A stretch of DNA of 64,000 nucleotides from JAWXUU01 sp044426085 (lineage in GTDB: Bacteria > Bacillota > Clostridia > Christensenellales > CAMQZB01), in assembly GCA_044426085.1 (NCBI GenBank), contig JAWXUU010000004.1, positions 1 through 64,000 of the forward strand, in the 5' to 3' direction. The stretch's first letter is position 1; the number at the start of each line of letters is the position of its first letter. Shown piece by piece: positions 24,592-33,296 of this stretch. Both the position numbers and the translations under genes were made by a program. The notes under the pieces are model-generated. The model was given only the letters and a program-made list of their open reading frames with translations, made no database searches and was not told the DNA's origin.

Positions 24592-27500
24592 TTAAAATGG
24601 TTCGCCAAATTCTCTTTCGAATCCTTCGGCATCAATTAAGACTTCTCTTGTTTTGCCGTTCATTGTGTCGGCAACGTATCCCCTTGCAAGCATTGCGTCA
24701 AGGATTTTGCCCGCCCTTGGGAAACCAAGGCCGAACCTTCTTTGAATGGCTGTTATTGTTATGTTGTTTTGTTCAATCGCAAGGTGGACTGCTTTTTTGA
24801 AGTTTTCGTCAACTTCAAAATCATCTCCACCACCGTCGTAGTCGCTTGATTTTTTGTTTGGGTTGTATATTGCGTTATAGCAAAGTTCATCGTACTTACA
24901 AGAGTTGTGAGCTATCACGAAATCGATAACTTTATCAACTTCTGGTGTGGAAACAAAGCAACCTTGAACGCGGACTTTTGCAGGCCAGCTTGCAGGGCGA
25001 TAGAACATATCTCCTCTGCCGAGAAGTCTTTCTGCGCCACCTTCGTCGATAACAGTTTTGCTGTCGATACCGTTTGAAAGCTTGAATGCAATTCTTGACG
25101 GCAAGTTAGTTTTGATAACACCAGTGATGACGTCGACTGACGGTCTTTGAGTTGCTAGCACCAAGTGGATGCCGGCGGCACGCGCCTTTTGAGTTAGGCG
25201 TTGGATTTTGCCTTCGATTTCTTTTTTGTTGACGCTCATAAGGTCGGCAACTTCATCCACAACGATGACTATTCTTGGAAGTTTTTTTCCGCCTTTCGCC
25301 ATTATTGTTGCGTTGTAGGAATCCATATCTTTTTGCTTCACGCTTTCGAACATTGTGTAGCGTTTTTCCATTTCGTCAATCGCCCAGCCAAGTGCCAAGA
25401 TTGCTTTATCGTTATCAGAGATAATTTCATTGATAAGCAGATGTGGAATACCTTTATATGAAATGAATTCTACTTTCTTAGGGTCGATGAGAAGCATTCT
25501 TAAATCAGACGGATCTGAATGATAAATCAAACTCATGATAAGCGTGTTCAAGCAAACTGACTTGCCCATGCCCGTTGCACCCGCGATAAGAAGGTGTGGC
25601 ATATCTTTGATGTCGCAAAGGATATTCTTGCCTGTGACATCTTTGCCAAGTGCGAACACTGTTTTTGATTTTGCAACGGTGAATTCACTGCTTGCGATTA
25701 CTTCTTTCAGTGAAACCACTTGCTTGATTTTGTTTGGCACTTCAATACCAACCCTGTTTTTTCCTGGGATTGGCGCTTCGATGATAACTTCGCTTGGTGA
25801 TTCAAGTGTCATCGAGATATCGCGAGAAAAGCCTTCCACGCGTTTTACTTGTATGCCTTGTGGCATTTCAAGTTCGTATTTTGTGACTGTTGGTCCGATG
25901 ATTGTATCCATAACTTTTGCAGGGATACCGAAGTTTGCAAGCACTGTTTCTAGCAATCTTGCGTTTTCTTCGACGTCTGCCAAATCAACTCCGCCTTGGT
26001 TTTCGATTTCTTCAAGAAGGTCAATCGGCGGATAGATATATGGGCGTTCAAAGGTGATTTTTTCTTCCGTTTCGGCATAGATTGGAAGTTGTTCGCCCCT
26101 TTTGCCATCGGGATTTGTTATCACGATTGGGTTTGAGATGTTTTGGCGAGTGTAAACTTCGTCTGGTGTTGAAGTTGAAAATTCAGTTTTGCCAAACCCG
26201 ATTGAGTTTTGATAGCTGTCTTGAATTATTTCTTCACTGCTACTTTTTTGATAGCCAAAGCTTTCGATTTCTTCCACTTGTGCTGTGCCGATATCCGACA
26301 CTACTTCGAAGGGAGTTACTTCCTTTATCACAGGTGGAGTTGTTGGTTCTTCTTGTGAAAGTGAACCTTTGTCGACAAATTCATCTGTTCTTGCATCGTA
26401 TTCAAGGTCTGGTCTTGCAAGCGGAGTATATGACGGTTGTTGTGGAGCTTCTTGAGTTTTTTCTTCAAGTTGGCTTATTGAAGTTATGATTCTTGGATTT
26501 ATAACCTCTTTAGAATCGTTTTTCACTTGTGGATAGATGTTTTGAAGTTTTTCCATATCTGAAGAATCAGCAGGGCTCATGAGATCAGCTTTAAGCTTTT
26601 CGCGTCTTTCTTTTTCTTCACGTTCTGCAATTTCAAGAAGTTCGGCTTCTGAAAGTTTAACTTCCACGATTGCTTCTTCTGCATCTTCGGCGATTTCTGA
26701 ATTTTCTGTTTTAGCTGCTGCTTTTTCCGCTTCCAAATCAGCCATTGTCCAAATTTTTGGCGGAACTTTTGGCATTTGTTTTTTATACATAGCCTTTGTT
26801 TCTTCTTCACTTTGAACAAACGGAGTTGGGATTTCATTTGTTTCTTCCGCTTTCACGCTTGAATCAACAATGCCAAACTCGCTTGTTGGCTTGATGCGAT
26901 AGTCGTTTGTTGAGTCTTGGAAAAGTGGATGTTTTTGCGTTGTTTGTGCTGGTTTATAATTGGAAAAGATATCCATCATTTGTTGGTTTTGGTTTATTGA
27001 AATGGCTGGTTCTTGAAAATCTTCGCCATCTTCACCGCCAAGCTGTCTCACGCGGTTGTGGTTTGCAACAGTGCGATCGTCGCTTGTGACGCCGTTGAAA
27101 AGTATGTCTTGTGGCGTTGCTTTTTTCTTTCTTTTGCCTTGAGTGGAAACTTCGTCGATATTGACAATGTGCATTTTTGAAGGCTTTTCCGCAAAGATTG
27201 GGTTTTCTGCGTTTTGCGGTTGTGAATTTTGATACTGAGTTGTTTCGCTTGGATTGATGACTTCAAACCCGAGCGCATTATATTGCTTTTGTGGAGCTTG
27301 TTGTTTTTCTTGGAAGTATTCTTCTGATTCGCGTGGGTCGTATTCTGGATATTCCACTTCTGAATTTTCAGTTGTGATTTTTTCCCTTTTGATTTTTTTT
27401 GCCTTTTTCACTTTAGGTGCTTTTGCTTTGTGTGGCATCATTTTTCTTATAACAAGCCACAATCCAAGGGTTGCAAGCGCGATAATCAACACGCTGAAAA

Positions 27501-27975
27501 TGTTTGCACCCACGATGCCTACGCTTTGGATTATATAAAACAAAATCGCAGAACAAACTGCTCCGCCCGCTGTTGCGCCATAAACGCCATCAGCTTGAAG
27601 ATAGAAACTTTCGTTCACGTATTGATAATATTCCATTTCACCTGCGAAAACTTCTGCTGAAGATGATGTTAGGATATGGAAAATAAGTGAAAGCCCCAAC
27701 ACATAAAGCGCAACTGAAAGCACAATCACCAACGAATTGATTGATTTTTTTGCAAACAATTGAAAGATTGAATAACACGCGATAAGTGGCATTATTCCAT
27801 AGGCAACAAATCCGATTGCGCCGAGCACAAAAGTTGAATAAACTTCGCCAACTTCACCCAGAAGCGCCGACCTTGTTATAAGGCACAACATCGTGAAAAG
27901 TGAGAATACCAGTGCCACCATCAAAAGGGCATCTATCGCACTTGATTTGTTTTGTTTTTGTTGTTTTTCGCTCAT
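24592..27975 (-). CDS. ftsK: DNA translocase FtsK/SpoIIIE
   Basis: 1127 residues. Four or more membrane segments lie within about 12-185, then a long Glu/Gln/Pro-rich linker (about 190-640), then the RecA-like motor with Walker A GATGMGKSV and Walker B IVVDEVADLM, and a winged-helix gamma domain at the end (TAIQRRFGLGFPRAGKILD) that reads chromosome polarity signals. It pumps DNA through the division or sporulation septum. The linker is much longer than in Bacillus SpoIIIE (about 790 residues in all). It is the first gene of the ftsK-rimO-pgsA-recA unit. GGAG precedes ATG 27975. Confidence 0.97.
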   Translation of the reverse strand: MSEKQQKQNKSSAIDALLMVALVFSLFTMLCLITRSALLGEVGEVYSTFVLGAIGFVAYGIMPLIACYSIFQLFAKKSINSLVIVLSVALYVLGLSLIFHILTSSSAEVFAGEMEYYQYVNESFYLQADGVYGATAGGAVCSAILFYIIQSVGIVGANIFSVLIIALATLGLWLVIRKMMPHKAKAPKVKKAKKIKREKITTENSEVEYPEYDPRESEEYFQEKQQAPQKQYNALGFEVINPSETTQYQNSQPQNAENPIFAEKPSKMHIVNIDEVSTQGKRKKKATPQDILFNGVTSDDRTVANHNRVRQLGGEDGEDFQEPAISINQNQQMMDIFSNYKPAQTTQKHPLFQDSTNDYRIKPTSEFGIVDSSVKAEETNEIPTPFVQSEEETKAMYKKQMPKVPPKIWTMADLEAEKAAAKTENSEIAEDAEEAIVEVKLSEAELLEIAEREEKERREKLKADLMSPADSSDMEKLQNIYPQVKNDSKEVINPRIITSISQLEEKTQEAPQQPSYTPLARPDLEYDARTDEFVDKGSLSQEEPTTPPVIKEVTPFEVVSDIGTAQVEEIESFGYQKSSSEEIIQDSYQNSIGFGKTEFSTSTPDEVYTRQNISNPIVITNPDGKRGEQLPIYAETEEKITFERPYIYPPIDLLEEIENQGGVDLADVEENARLLETVLANFGIPAKVMDTIIGPTVTKYELEMPQGIQVKRVEGFSRDISMTLESPSEVIIEAPIPGKNRVGIEVPNKIKQVVSLKEVIASSEFTVAKSKTVFALGKDVTGKNILCDIKDMPHLLIAGATGMGKSVCLNTLIMSLIYHSDPSDLRMLLIDPKKVEFISYKGIPHLLINEIISDNDKAILALGWAIDEMEKRYTMFESVKQKDMDSYNATIMAKGGKKLPRIVIVVDEVADLMSVNKKEIEGKIQRLTQKARAAGIHLVLATQRPSVDVITGVIKTNLPSRIAFKLSNGIDSKTVIDEGGAERLLGRGDMFYRPASWPAKVRVQGCFVSTPEVDKVIDFVIAHNSCKYDELCYNAIYNPNKKSSDYDGGGDDFEVDENFKKAVHLAIEQNNITITAIQRRFGLGFPRAGKILDAMLARGYVADTMNGKTREVLIDAEGFEREFGEPF

Positions 27976-28036
27976 AATTCTTTCTCCAATTTTATCGCTT
28001 AAAATGGTGTTTTAACCCATATTAGTTTTTCTTTTT

Positions 28037-28065
28037 ATTATACTATAATTATCGCGATTGTGCAA
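28037..28065 (-). promoter_or_regulatory. ftsK operon promoter
   Basis: On the minus strand TTGCAC (28060-28065), 17-base spacer, TATAAT (28037-28042). Confidence 0.7.
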
Positions 28066-28130
28066 GTAGTTTATTGAAAATTTATCAATTTGTTTTCACT
28101 TCTTAAAAGCTTTTTTTGCCGTTGAAAAAT

Positions 28131-28168
28131 CCCCCGAATAACAACGCACGTTTGCATTTTTTCGGGGG
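28131..28168 (-). terminator. Terminator downstream of the dUTPase-like gene
   Basis: CCCCCGAA (28131-28138) pairs with TTCGGGGG (28161-28168) around a 22-base loop, with A-rich and T-rich flanks on either side. It lies beyond the tandem 3'-end copies. Confidence 0.65.
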
Positions 28169-28238
28169 AAATTTTTTACTTTATTTACCAGTTGATTTTT
28201 GTGAATAATTATGAAATATTACTGAATAATATACATCG

Positions 28239-28380
28239 TCATTCCTTATTATCAGCTATTTCGTAGCCTTTTTTTGGCGAGTTTTGTTATTCCTTATTAT
28301 CAGCTATCTCATAGCCTTTCTTTTGGCTAGTTTTGTTATTCCTTATTATCAGCGATTTCGTAGCCTTTCTTTTGACTTGT
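28239..28380 (-). repeat. Three tandem copies of the 3' end of the dUTPase-like gene
   Basis: The last 45 bases of the gene, including the stop codon, recur twice more downstream with spacers CAAA (period 49, then 48 bases). Each copy can encode (T/S)(S/P)QKKGYEIADNKE-like peptide plus stop: stops at 28336, 28287 and 28239. Copies 2 and 3 are out of frame with the gene. Differences between copies 1 and 2 are silent in that peptide (for example TAC/TAT, GAA/GAG, ATC/ATA); copy 3 has lost one base and reads PKKGYEIADNKE. Confidence 0.88.
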
Positions 28381-28743
28381 CCCATTTTGGCGGGCGAAGT
28401 TTTCGCGATTTTTGCGGATGTAGATATCATAGATTTCTTCTGCGCTCATGCCCATTTTGATACAAGCTGAAAAGAAGAAGTGCATGATATCGATAAGTTC
28501 TTCTTTGATATTATATTCGTTGATTTCCTTTTTGTTTTTCCACCATTTGAAGTTGACTTCGTCGAGAAGTTCGGAAAGTTCTGAAAGCATAGCGAGAATT
28601 TCTTTTTGAATCCATTCTTCGCGAGTGATGTTTTGAAGCCCTCTTGTTTCCACAAGTTGCGTATCAAACGCTTTTTGCAAGTTAAAAACAACGTCGAGGC
28701 GGTCGCTGTTTTCATCGTTTATGATGTTTTCGATATCTACCAT
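28336..28743 (-). CDS. All-alpha dUTPase-like (dUTPase_2/MazG-type) nucleotide pyrophosphohydrolase
   Basis: 135 residues, helical. The pattern KEILAMLSELSELLDEVNFKWWK followed by EELIDIMHFFFSACIKMGMSAEEI and KNRENFARQ...GY fits the dimeric dUTPase group, with the ExxE and ExxD metal ligands visible. It would hydrolyse dUTP or a related nucleotide and keep uracil out of DNA. AAAGGAG precedes ATG 28743. It follows the M16 peptidase after 31 bases. Its 3' end is tandemly repeated downstream. Exact substrate cannot be read. Confidence 0.78.
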   Translation of the reverse strand: MVDIENIINDENSDRLDVVFNLQKAFDTQLVETRGLQNITREEWIQKEILAMLSELSELLDEVNFKWWKNKKEINEYNIKEELIDIMHFFFSACIKMGMSAEEIYDIYIRKNRENFARQNGTSQKKGYEIADNKE

Positions 28744-28774
28744 GATTTTCTCCTTTGTGAATATTTATACACTT

Positions 28775-30043
28775 TTAATTTATTTTAGATTGAATGATAC
28801 TTTGGATGTCTATCAATTCTTTTGACACCACTGATGCTGAGATTTTTTCGAAATCGAACATTTGGTTTTGTATGATGTCAACAACGCTATCAAAGCTGAT
28901 TTTTGAGATACTTTCCACCCTTTGTTCCATGTTGAAAATTTCGTCCGTCATAACCATATATTTGCCAGCGAGCATCATTTGGTTTTGGCAACTTTCTTGC
29001 GACAAAATCATATTGCCTTTCATTTGCTCTTTTGCGCGGTTGAATTCTTCTTTCGTGATTGCATTCTTTTTCAAATCTTGCATAACACCGAAAATTCCGC
29101 TTAGGCATTTATCGATGTTCTTTGGGTTGATGCCTGTGTAAATCAAATGCGTGCCGGAATTTTTGTTTAGCGAGTTATATGAATAAATCGTATAGCAAAG
29201 ACCGTCTTCTTCGCGGATTTTTTGGAAGAGTCGCGATGTCATGCCACCACCTAGGATATTGTTTATCATTGAATATTCGTAACCTTGCTTGTGGTTGAAG
29301 CAAATTGACGGCATTGCGAGCGTCAAATGGCACTGTTCGATATCTTTTGTGTTTGAAACGAAACCTTGCGTGAAAGTTGGAAGCTCGTAACCCAAGTTTT
29401 CGTTGTGGTCTGCTTTGAAACCACTTTCGAAATACTTTTCGCAAAGCGCTTCCACTTCTTCAAATTCGATATTGCCCACAACAGAAAGAACCACGTTTTT
29501 TGCGTTGTAGTGCTTTTGCATATAATCTTTTATTGCGTTTTTATCAAAGCCCTCCACGTTTTGCGATGTGCCAAGGATTGTTTGTCCCACACTGCAATCG
29601 CCGTATATTTTTGTGAAAAGTGCATCAAAGCAGACGTCTTCTGGGTTGTCGTTGCTCATGGAAATTTCTTCCAAAACTACACCTTTTTCTTTTGCGAGTT
29701 CTTCGCTTGCGAAAAGCGAATTGAAAAGCATATCGGAAAGAAGTTCGCAAGACATGCCAACGTGCTGTTTTGTTGTCCAAGTGTAGTAGCAAGTTGTTTC
29801 CCTTGATGTGAAGGCATTCAGTTGACCACCGACGCTGTCCACTTTGTCGGAAATTTCAAACGCTGTCAAGTTTTTTGTGCCCTTGAACAGCATGTGTTCG
29901 ATAAAGTGGGATATGCCGTTTTCTTTTTGGCTTTCGAAAGCTGAGCCCGTGCCAATCCACATGCCTGTTGCAACGGATAAAAAGCCGTCTAGCTTGTTCA
30001 TCACAACTTTGAGTCCACTTGGAAATTCTTTTACTTTTATCAT
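28775..30043 (-). CDS. M16 family zinc peptidase (MlpA/YmxG-like)
   Basis: 422 residues with the inverted zinc motif HFIEH (46-50) and a downstream acidic region (VVLEEISMSNDNPED) that supplies the third ligand. The second, inactive M16 half follows in the same chain. In Bacillus the equivalent gene (mlpA/ymxG) sits after pnpA-ylxY, as here, which supports the assignment. The physiological substrate is unknown. GGAG lies before ATG 30043. An array of GTTTATTT units separates it from the ylxY-like gene. Confidence 0.9.
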   Translation of the reverse strand: MIKVKEFPSGLKVVMNKLDGFLSVATGMWIGTGSAFESQKENGISHFIEHMLFKGTKNLTAFEISDKVDSVGGQLNAFTSRETTCYYTWTTKQHVGMSCELLSDMLFNSLFASEELAKEKGVVLEEISMSNDNPEDVCFDALFTKIYGDCSVGQTILGTSQNVEGFDKNAIKDYMQKHYNAKNVVLSVVGNIEFEEVEALCEKYFESGFKADHNENLGYELPTFTQGFVSNTKDIEQCHLTLAMPSICFNHKQGYEYSMINNILGGGMTSRLFQKIREEDGLCYTIYSYNSLNKNSGTHLIYTGINPKNIDKCLSGIFGVMQDLKKNAITKEEFNRAKEQMKGNMILSQESCQNQMMLAGKYMVMTDEIFNMEQRVESISKISFDSVVDIIQNQMFDFEKISASVVSKELIDIQSIIQSKIN

Positions 30044-30061
30044 TTTTTCTCCATTTTATAG

Positions 30062-30135
30062 ATTTATTTATTAGGTTTGTTTATTTCGTTTATTTATTTG
30101 GTTTATTTGGTTTGGTTTATTTGTTTATTTATTTT
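30062..30135. repeat. GTTTATTT short tandem array
   Basis: About 75 bases of GTTTATTT, GGTTTATTT and TTTATTTA units between the ylxY-like stop and the M16 start. No coding capacity. Confidence 0.75.
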
Positions 30136-30172
30136 AACATATTTTACATCATTTCGCAAGGGATTGCAAGAA

Positions 30173-30919
30173 TTAAATGTCCTTTATATTTTCCGAAACG
30201 CAAACTAGGTTGAAACCGTTTTCCTTTGTTGTTTTTATGATGTCTTCAAGCGCCAGAACTGTGCACGCGGTTGGGTGCATCAGAATTAAATCGCCGTTTT
30301 GTTGGTTTGTTGTCGCTCTTTTATAAATCAAACTCACGTCTTGATCACGCCAGTCGATTGTGTCTTTAGACCACATTATCGTTTGATAGCCTAGGCTTTC
30401 GCAAGCGGACAGTGTGGCTTGGTTATAAGCGCCTGACGGGGGTGCAAACAGCGTGGTTTTTATCCCCGTAAGCGCAAAAATCATGCTTTCCGCGTTGGAG
30501 ATTTCCTTTGAGTTACCATCTTCCGAAAGCTTGTCGCCATCTTTATGGAAATAGCCGTGATTTGCAATTTCCTGCCCTGCATCTGCAATCATGTTCAAAA
30601 TATCTGCATTTTTATCCGCCCATGTGCCACCGATAAAAAAGGTTGCTTGCACGTTGTTTTCTTCAAGGATTTCCAACATTTCGGGGATGTATTCTTCACC
30701 GCCATAAACGTTTATCATAAGTGAGATATTGTTGTTTTGGGTGTTTCCACGATATATTGCACTTGAAACGTCGGTGAATGCGGTTTCGAGCTCCCTTGAA
30801 AAGGAAATTGTGAAAACGGAAACCAACATTGCAAGGATAAGCGCGTTGCAGAATATATTTATATAAAGCTTGTTGGTTTTTGACCTTTTTATTTTGTTTT
30901 TTATATTGTTTATCTTCAT
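30173..30919 (-). CDS. ylxY: YlxY-like polysaccharide deacetylase homologue, motif 1 degenerate
   Basis: 248 residues with one N-terminal membrane segment (about 22-42) and a NodB fold. Motif 1 reads INVYGGEEY, so the usual Asp-Asp pair is missing; motif 2 is NHGYFHKD (both histidines kept), then APPSGAY, DTIDWRD and LMHP. The same loss of motif-1 aspartate is typical of YlxY, which in Bacillus lies between pnpA and mlpA exactly as here. It may bind glycans without deacetylating them or use an altered site. AAGG precedes ATG 30919. Confidence 0.82.
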   Translation of the reverse strand: MKINNIKNKIKRSKTNKLYINIFCNALILAMLVSVFTISFSRELETAFTDVSSAIYRGNTQNNNISLMINVYGGEEYIPEMLEILEENNVQATFFIGGTWADKNADILNMIADAGQEIANHGYFHKDGDKLSEDGNSKEISNAESMIFALTGIKTTLFAPPSGAYNQATLSACESLGYQTIMWSKDTIDWRDQDVSLIYKRATTNQQNGDLILMHPTACTVLALEDIIKTTKENGFNLVCVSENIKDI

Positions 30920-30987
30920 ATGATTTTCACCTTTTTTATTGCAGTTTATACATTATATTTCTGTTTTGGTGATATATGAAAAGAAAA

Positions 30988-31020
30988 AGAAAAACTCCGC
31001 AAAAATTGCGAAGTTTTTCT
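30988..31020 (-). terminator. pnp terminator
   Basis: AGAAAAACTCCGCAA (30988-31002) pairs with TTGCGAAGTTTTTCT (31006-31020) with one mismatch; Ts follow on the minus strand. It separates pnp from the ylxY-like gene. Confidence 0.8.
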
Positions 31021-31081
31021 TATGTTGAGGGCATTTATAAAAAGTATAAATGCAAAGATTAATTTTAAACTTATAAAAAGC

Positions 31082-33169
31082 TTAGTTCATTTTTTCAAGA
31101 AGTCTCAAATCGATTCCTCTGTCGCCAATCTTGATGATTTCAACTTTAACAAGGTCGCCGATGTTCACGATGTCTTCAACATTTTCAACTCTTTCTTTTG
31201 CAAGTTTAGAGATGTGAATCATACCGTCTTTTCCAGGAGCGATTTCGACAAATGCGCCAACTTTGATTGTTCTTACAACTTTGCCAAGCAAAATGTCGCC
31301 AACTTCTGGTGTTCTTGCGATAGACATAACGATTGCTTTTGCTTTTTCAGCGCCGTCGCCACATGGGCTTGCAATGAAGACCATACCTTCGTCGTTGATA
31401 TCGATTTTAACGCCTGTTTCTTCGATGATTTTGTTGATAACCTTACCGCCAGATCCGATAACTTCTCTGATTTTGTCAGGATGAATTTGGAAGCTGATGA
31501 TTTTTGGAGCGTGAGTTGAAAGATCAGTTCTTGGTGCTTCAATAACTTCAAGCATTTTTGAAAGGATAACTTCTCTGCCCGCTTGTGCTTGACGGATTGC
31601 TGTTCTGATGATATCAAAAGAAATACCTTTGCATTTCATATCCATTTGGATTGCTGTGATACCTTTATCTGAACCTGCAACTTTGAAATCCATGTCGCCA
31701 AGGAAATCTTCAAGACCTTGGATATCTGTTAGGATAACAACTTTATCTGAATCGTCTGCTTTAATAAGACCCATTGCAACACCGGCAACTGGACGTTTGA
31801 TTGGAACACCTGCATCCATAAGAGCAAGAGTTGAACCACAAACGCTGGCTTGTGATGTTGAACCGTTTGAAGACATGATTTCTGAAACAGTTCTGATTGC
31901 GTATGGGAATTCTTCTTCTGTTGGAAGAACTGGGAAAAGTGCACGTTCTGCAAGCGCACCGTGGCCGATTTCTCTTCTGCCTGGTGATCTTGGAGCTCTT
32001 GCTTCACCTGTTGAATATGAAGCAAAGTTATAGTGGTGCATGTATCTAACTCTTGTTTGATCATCAAGACCTTCAAGTTTTTGGCAATCTGAAAGTGTTG
32101 AAAGTGTGCAAGTTGTTAATGCTTGTGTTTCGCCACGAGTGAAAACGCCTGTGCCGTGAACTCTTGGCAAAACGCCAACTTCACACCAAATTTTTCTGAT
32201 GTCTGTAAGTCCTCTGCCGTCTGGGCGGATTCCGTCGTTCAAGATTTTGTTTCTAACTTTTTCTTTTGTAAGTGCGTAAAGAGTGTCGCCGATTTCTCTT
32301 TTCTTGCCTTCGAAAGTTTCAGCAAAGTGTTCGAAAACGTCTTTATAAAGTGCGTCTTCCCTTGCTTGACGTTCGCTTCTTACATAAGCTTCCAAAACGT
32401 AGTCAAGTTTTTCGCTTGCATATGCGCGAACTGCTGTTTTGATTTCTTCAGGAACAGTGTAGAATTCGATGTTTTTCTTTTCTTTACCGATTTCTGCTTG
32501 AATTTCGCTGATGAATTCGCAAATTCTGATGATTTCTTTGTGTCCGAACTCGATTGCTCCAACCATTTGTTCATCAGTGATTTCGTTTGCGCCAGCTTCA
32601 ACCATCATGATTGCATCTTTTGTTCCTGCAAGTGCTAGGTTCAAAATGCTTTTTTCACGTTGTTCGCTGTTTGGGTTGATAACGTATTCGCCGTCAACAA
32701 TACCAACGATAACAGATCCTGTTGGGCCAGCCCATGGGATATCTGAAATTGAAAGTGCCACTGAAGAGCCGATCATTGCGTACACTTCTGGTGGGAATTC
32801 TTTATCTACTGAAAGAACTGTTGTTGTCACGACTACGTCGTTATAAAAACCTTTTGGGAAAAGTGGGCGAATTGGTCTGTCGATAAGGCGTGATGTTAAA
32901 ATCGCTTTATCTGAAGGTCTCGCTTCTCTTTTCTTGAATCCACCTGGGATTTTACCAACTGAATACATTTTTTCTTCAAAGTCTACGCTGAGTGGGAAAA
33001 AGTCCATTCCGTCTCTTGGTTTTTCACTCATTGTTACGTTGATCATAACAACTGTGTCTCCACATCTTACCCAACATGCTCCGTTTGATTGTCCACAATA
33101 TTTTCCTGTTTCGATTACTACTTCTCTTCCGCCAATCACGGTTTTGAATTCTCTGTATGAATCTGTCAT
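31082..33169 (-). CDS. pnp: Polyribonucleotide nucleotidyltransferase (PNPase)
   Basis: 695 residues; phosphorolytic 3'-5' exoribonuclease of mRNA decay. Two RNase PH domains (GGREVVIETGKYCGQSNGAC at the start, EARAPRSPGRREIGHGALAER in the second), a KH domain (IREVIGSGGKVINKI) and an S1 domain (about 620-690, GAFVEIAPGKDGMIHISKL). AAAGGAG precedes ATG 33169. rpsO, its usual upstream neighbour, lies 8.8 kb away across a scaffold gap. Confidence 0.98.
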   Translation of the reverse strand: MTDSYREFKTVIGGREVVIETGKYCGQSNGACWVRCGDTVVMINVTMSEKPRDGMDFFPLSVDFEEKMYSVGKIPGGFKKREARPSDKAILTSRLIDRPIRPLFPKGFYNDVVVTTTVLSVDKEFPPEVYAMIGSSVALSISDIPWAGPTGSVIVGIVDGEYVINPNSEQREKSILNLALAGTKDAIMMVEAGANEITDEQMVGAIEFGHKEIIRICEFISEIQAEIGKEKKNIEFYTVPEEIKTAVRAYASEKLDYVLEAYVRSERQAREDALYKDVFEHFAETFEGKKREIGDTLYALTKEKVRNKILNDGIRPDGRGLTDIRKIWCEVGVLPRVHGTGVFTRGETQALTTCTLSTLSDCQKLEGLDDQTRVRYMHHYNFASYSTGEARAPRSPGRREIGHGALAERALFPVLPTEEEFPYAIRTVSEIMSSNGSTSQASVCGSTLALMDAGVPIKRPVAGVAMGLIKADDSDKVVILTDIQGLEDFLGDMDFKVAGSDKGITAIQMDMKCKGISFDIIRTAIRQAQAGREVILSKMLEVIEAPRTDLSTHAPKIISFQIHPDKIREVIGSGGKVINKIIEETGVKIDINDEGMVFIASPCGDGAEKAKAIVMSIARTPEVGDILLGKVVRTIKVGAFVEIAPGKDGMIHISKLAKERVENVEDIVNIGDLVKVEIIKIGDRGIDLRLLEKMN

Positions 33170-33239
33170 ATTGTTCTCCTTTTATCTTTACTTATTTATC
33201 CATTATTTATTTTATCAAAATTAATTGATTTTTCATAGC

Positions 33240-33286
33240 AAAAAAGTGCTGTTTTACGATATTTTTTGCAAAATAGCACTTTTTTT
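33240..33286 (-). terminator. Terminator of the methionine operon
   Basis: AAAAAAGTGCT pairs with AGCACTTTTTT, with a second short TTTT/AAAA stem inside; the T run on the minus strand faces pnp. Confidence 0.78.
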
Positions 33287-33296
33287 TGACGTTTTA

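Noticed and set aside
28239..28380. CRISPR-like direct repeats
   Set aside because: Only three copies with 4-base spacers, and the unit is the 3' end of the adjacent gene.
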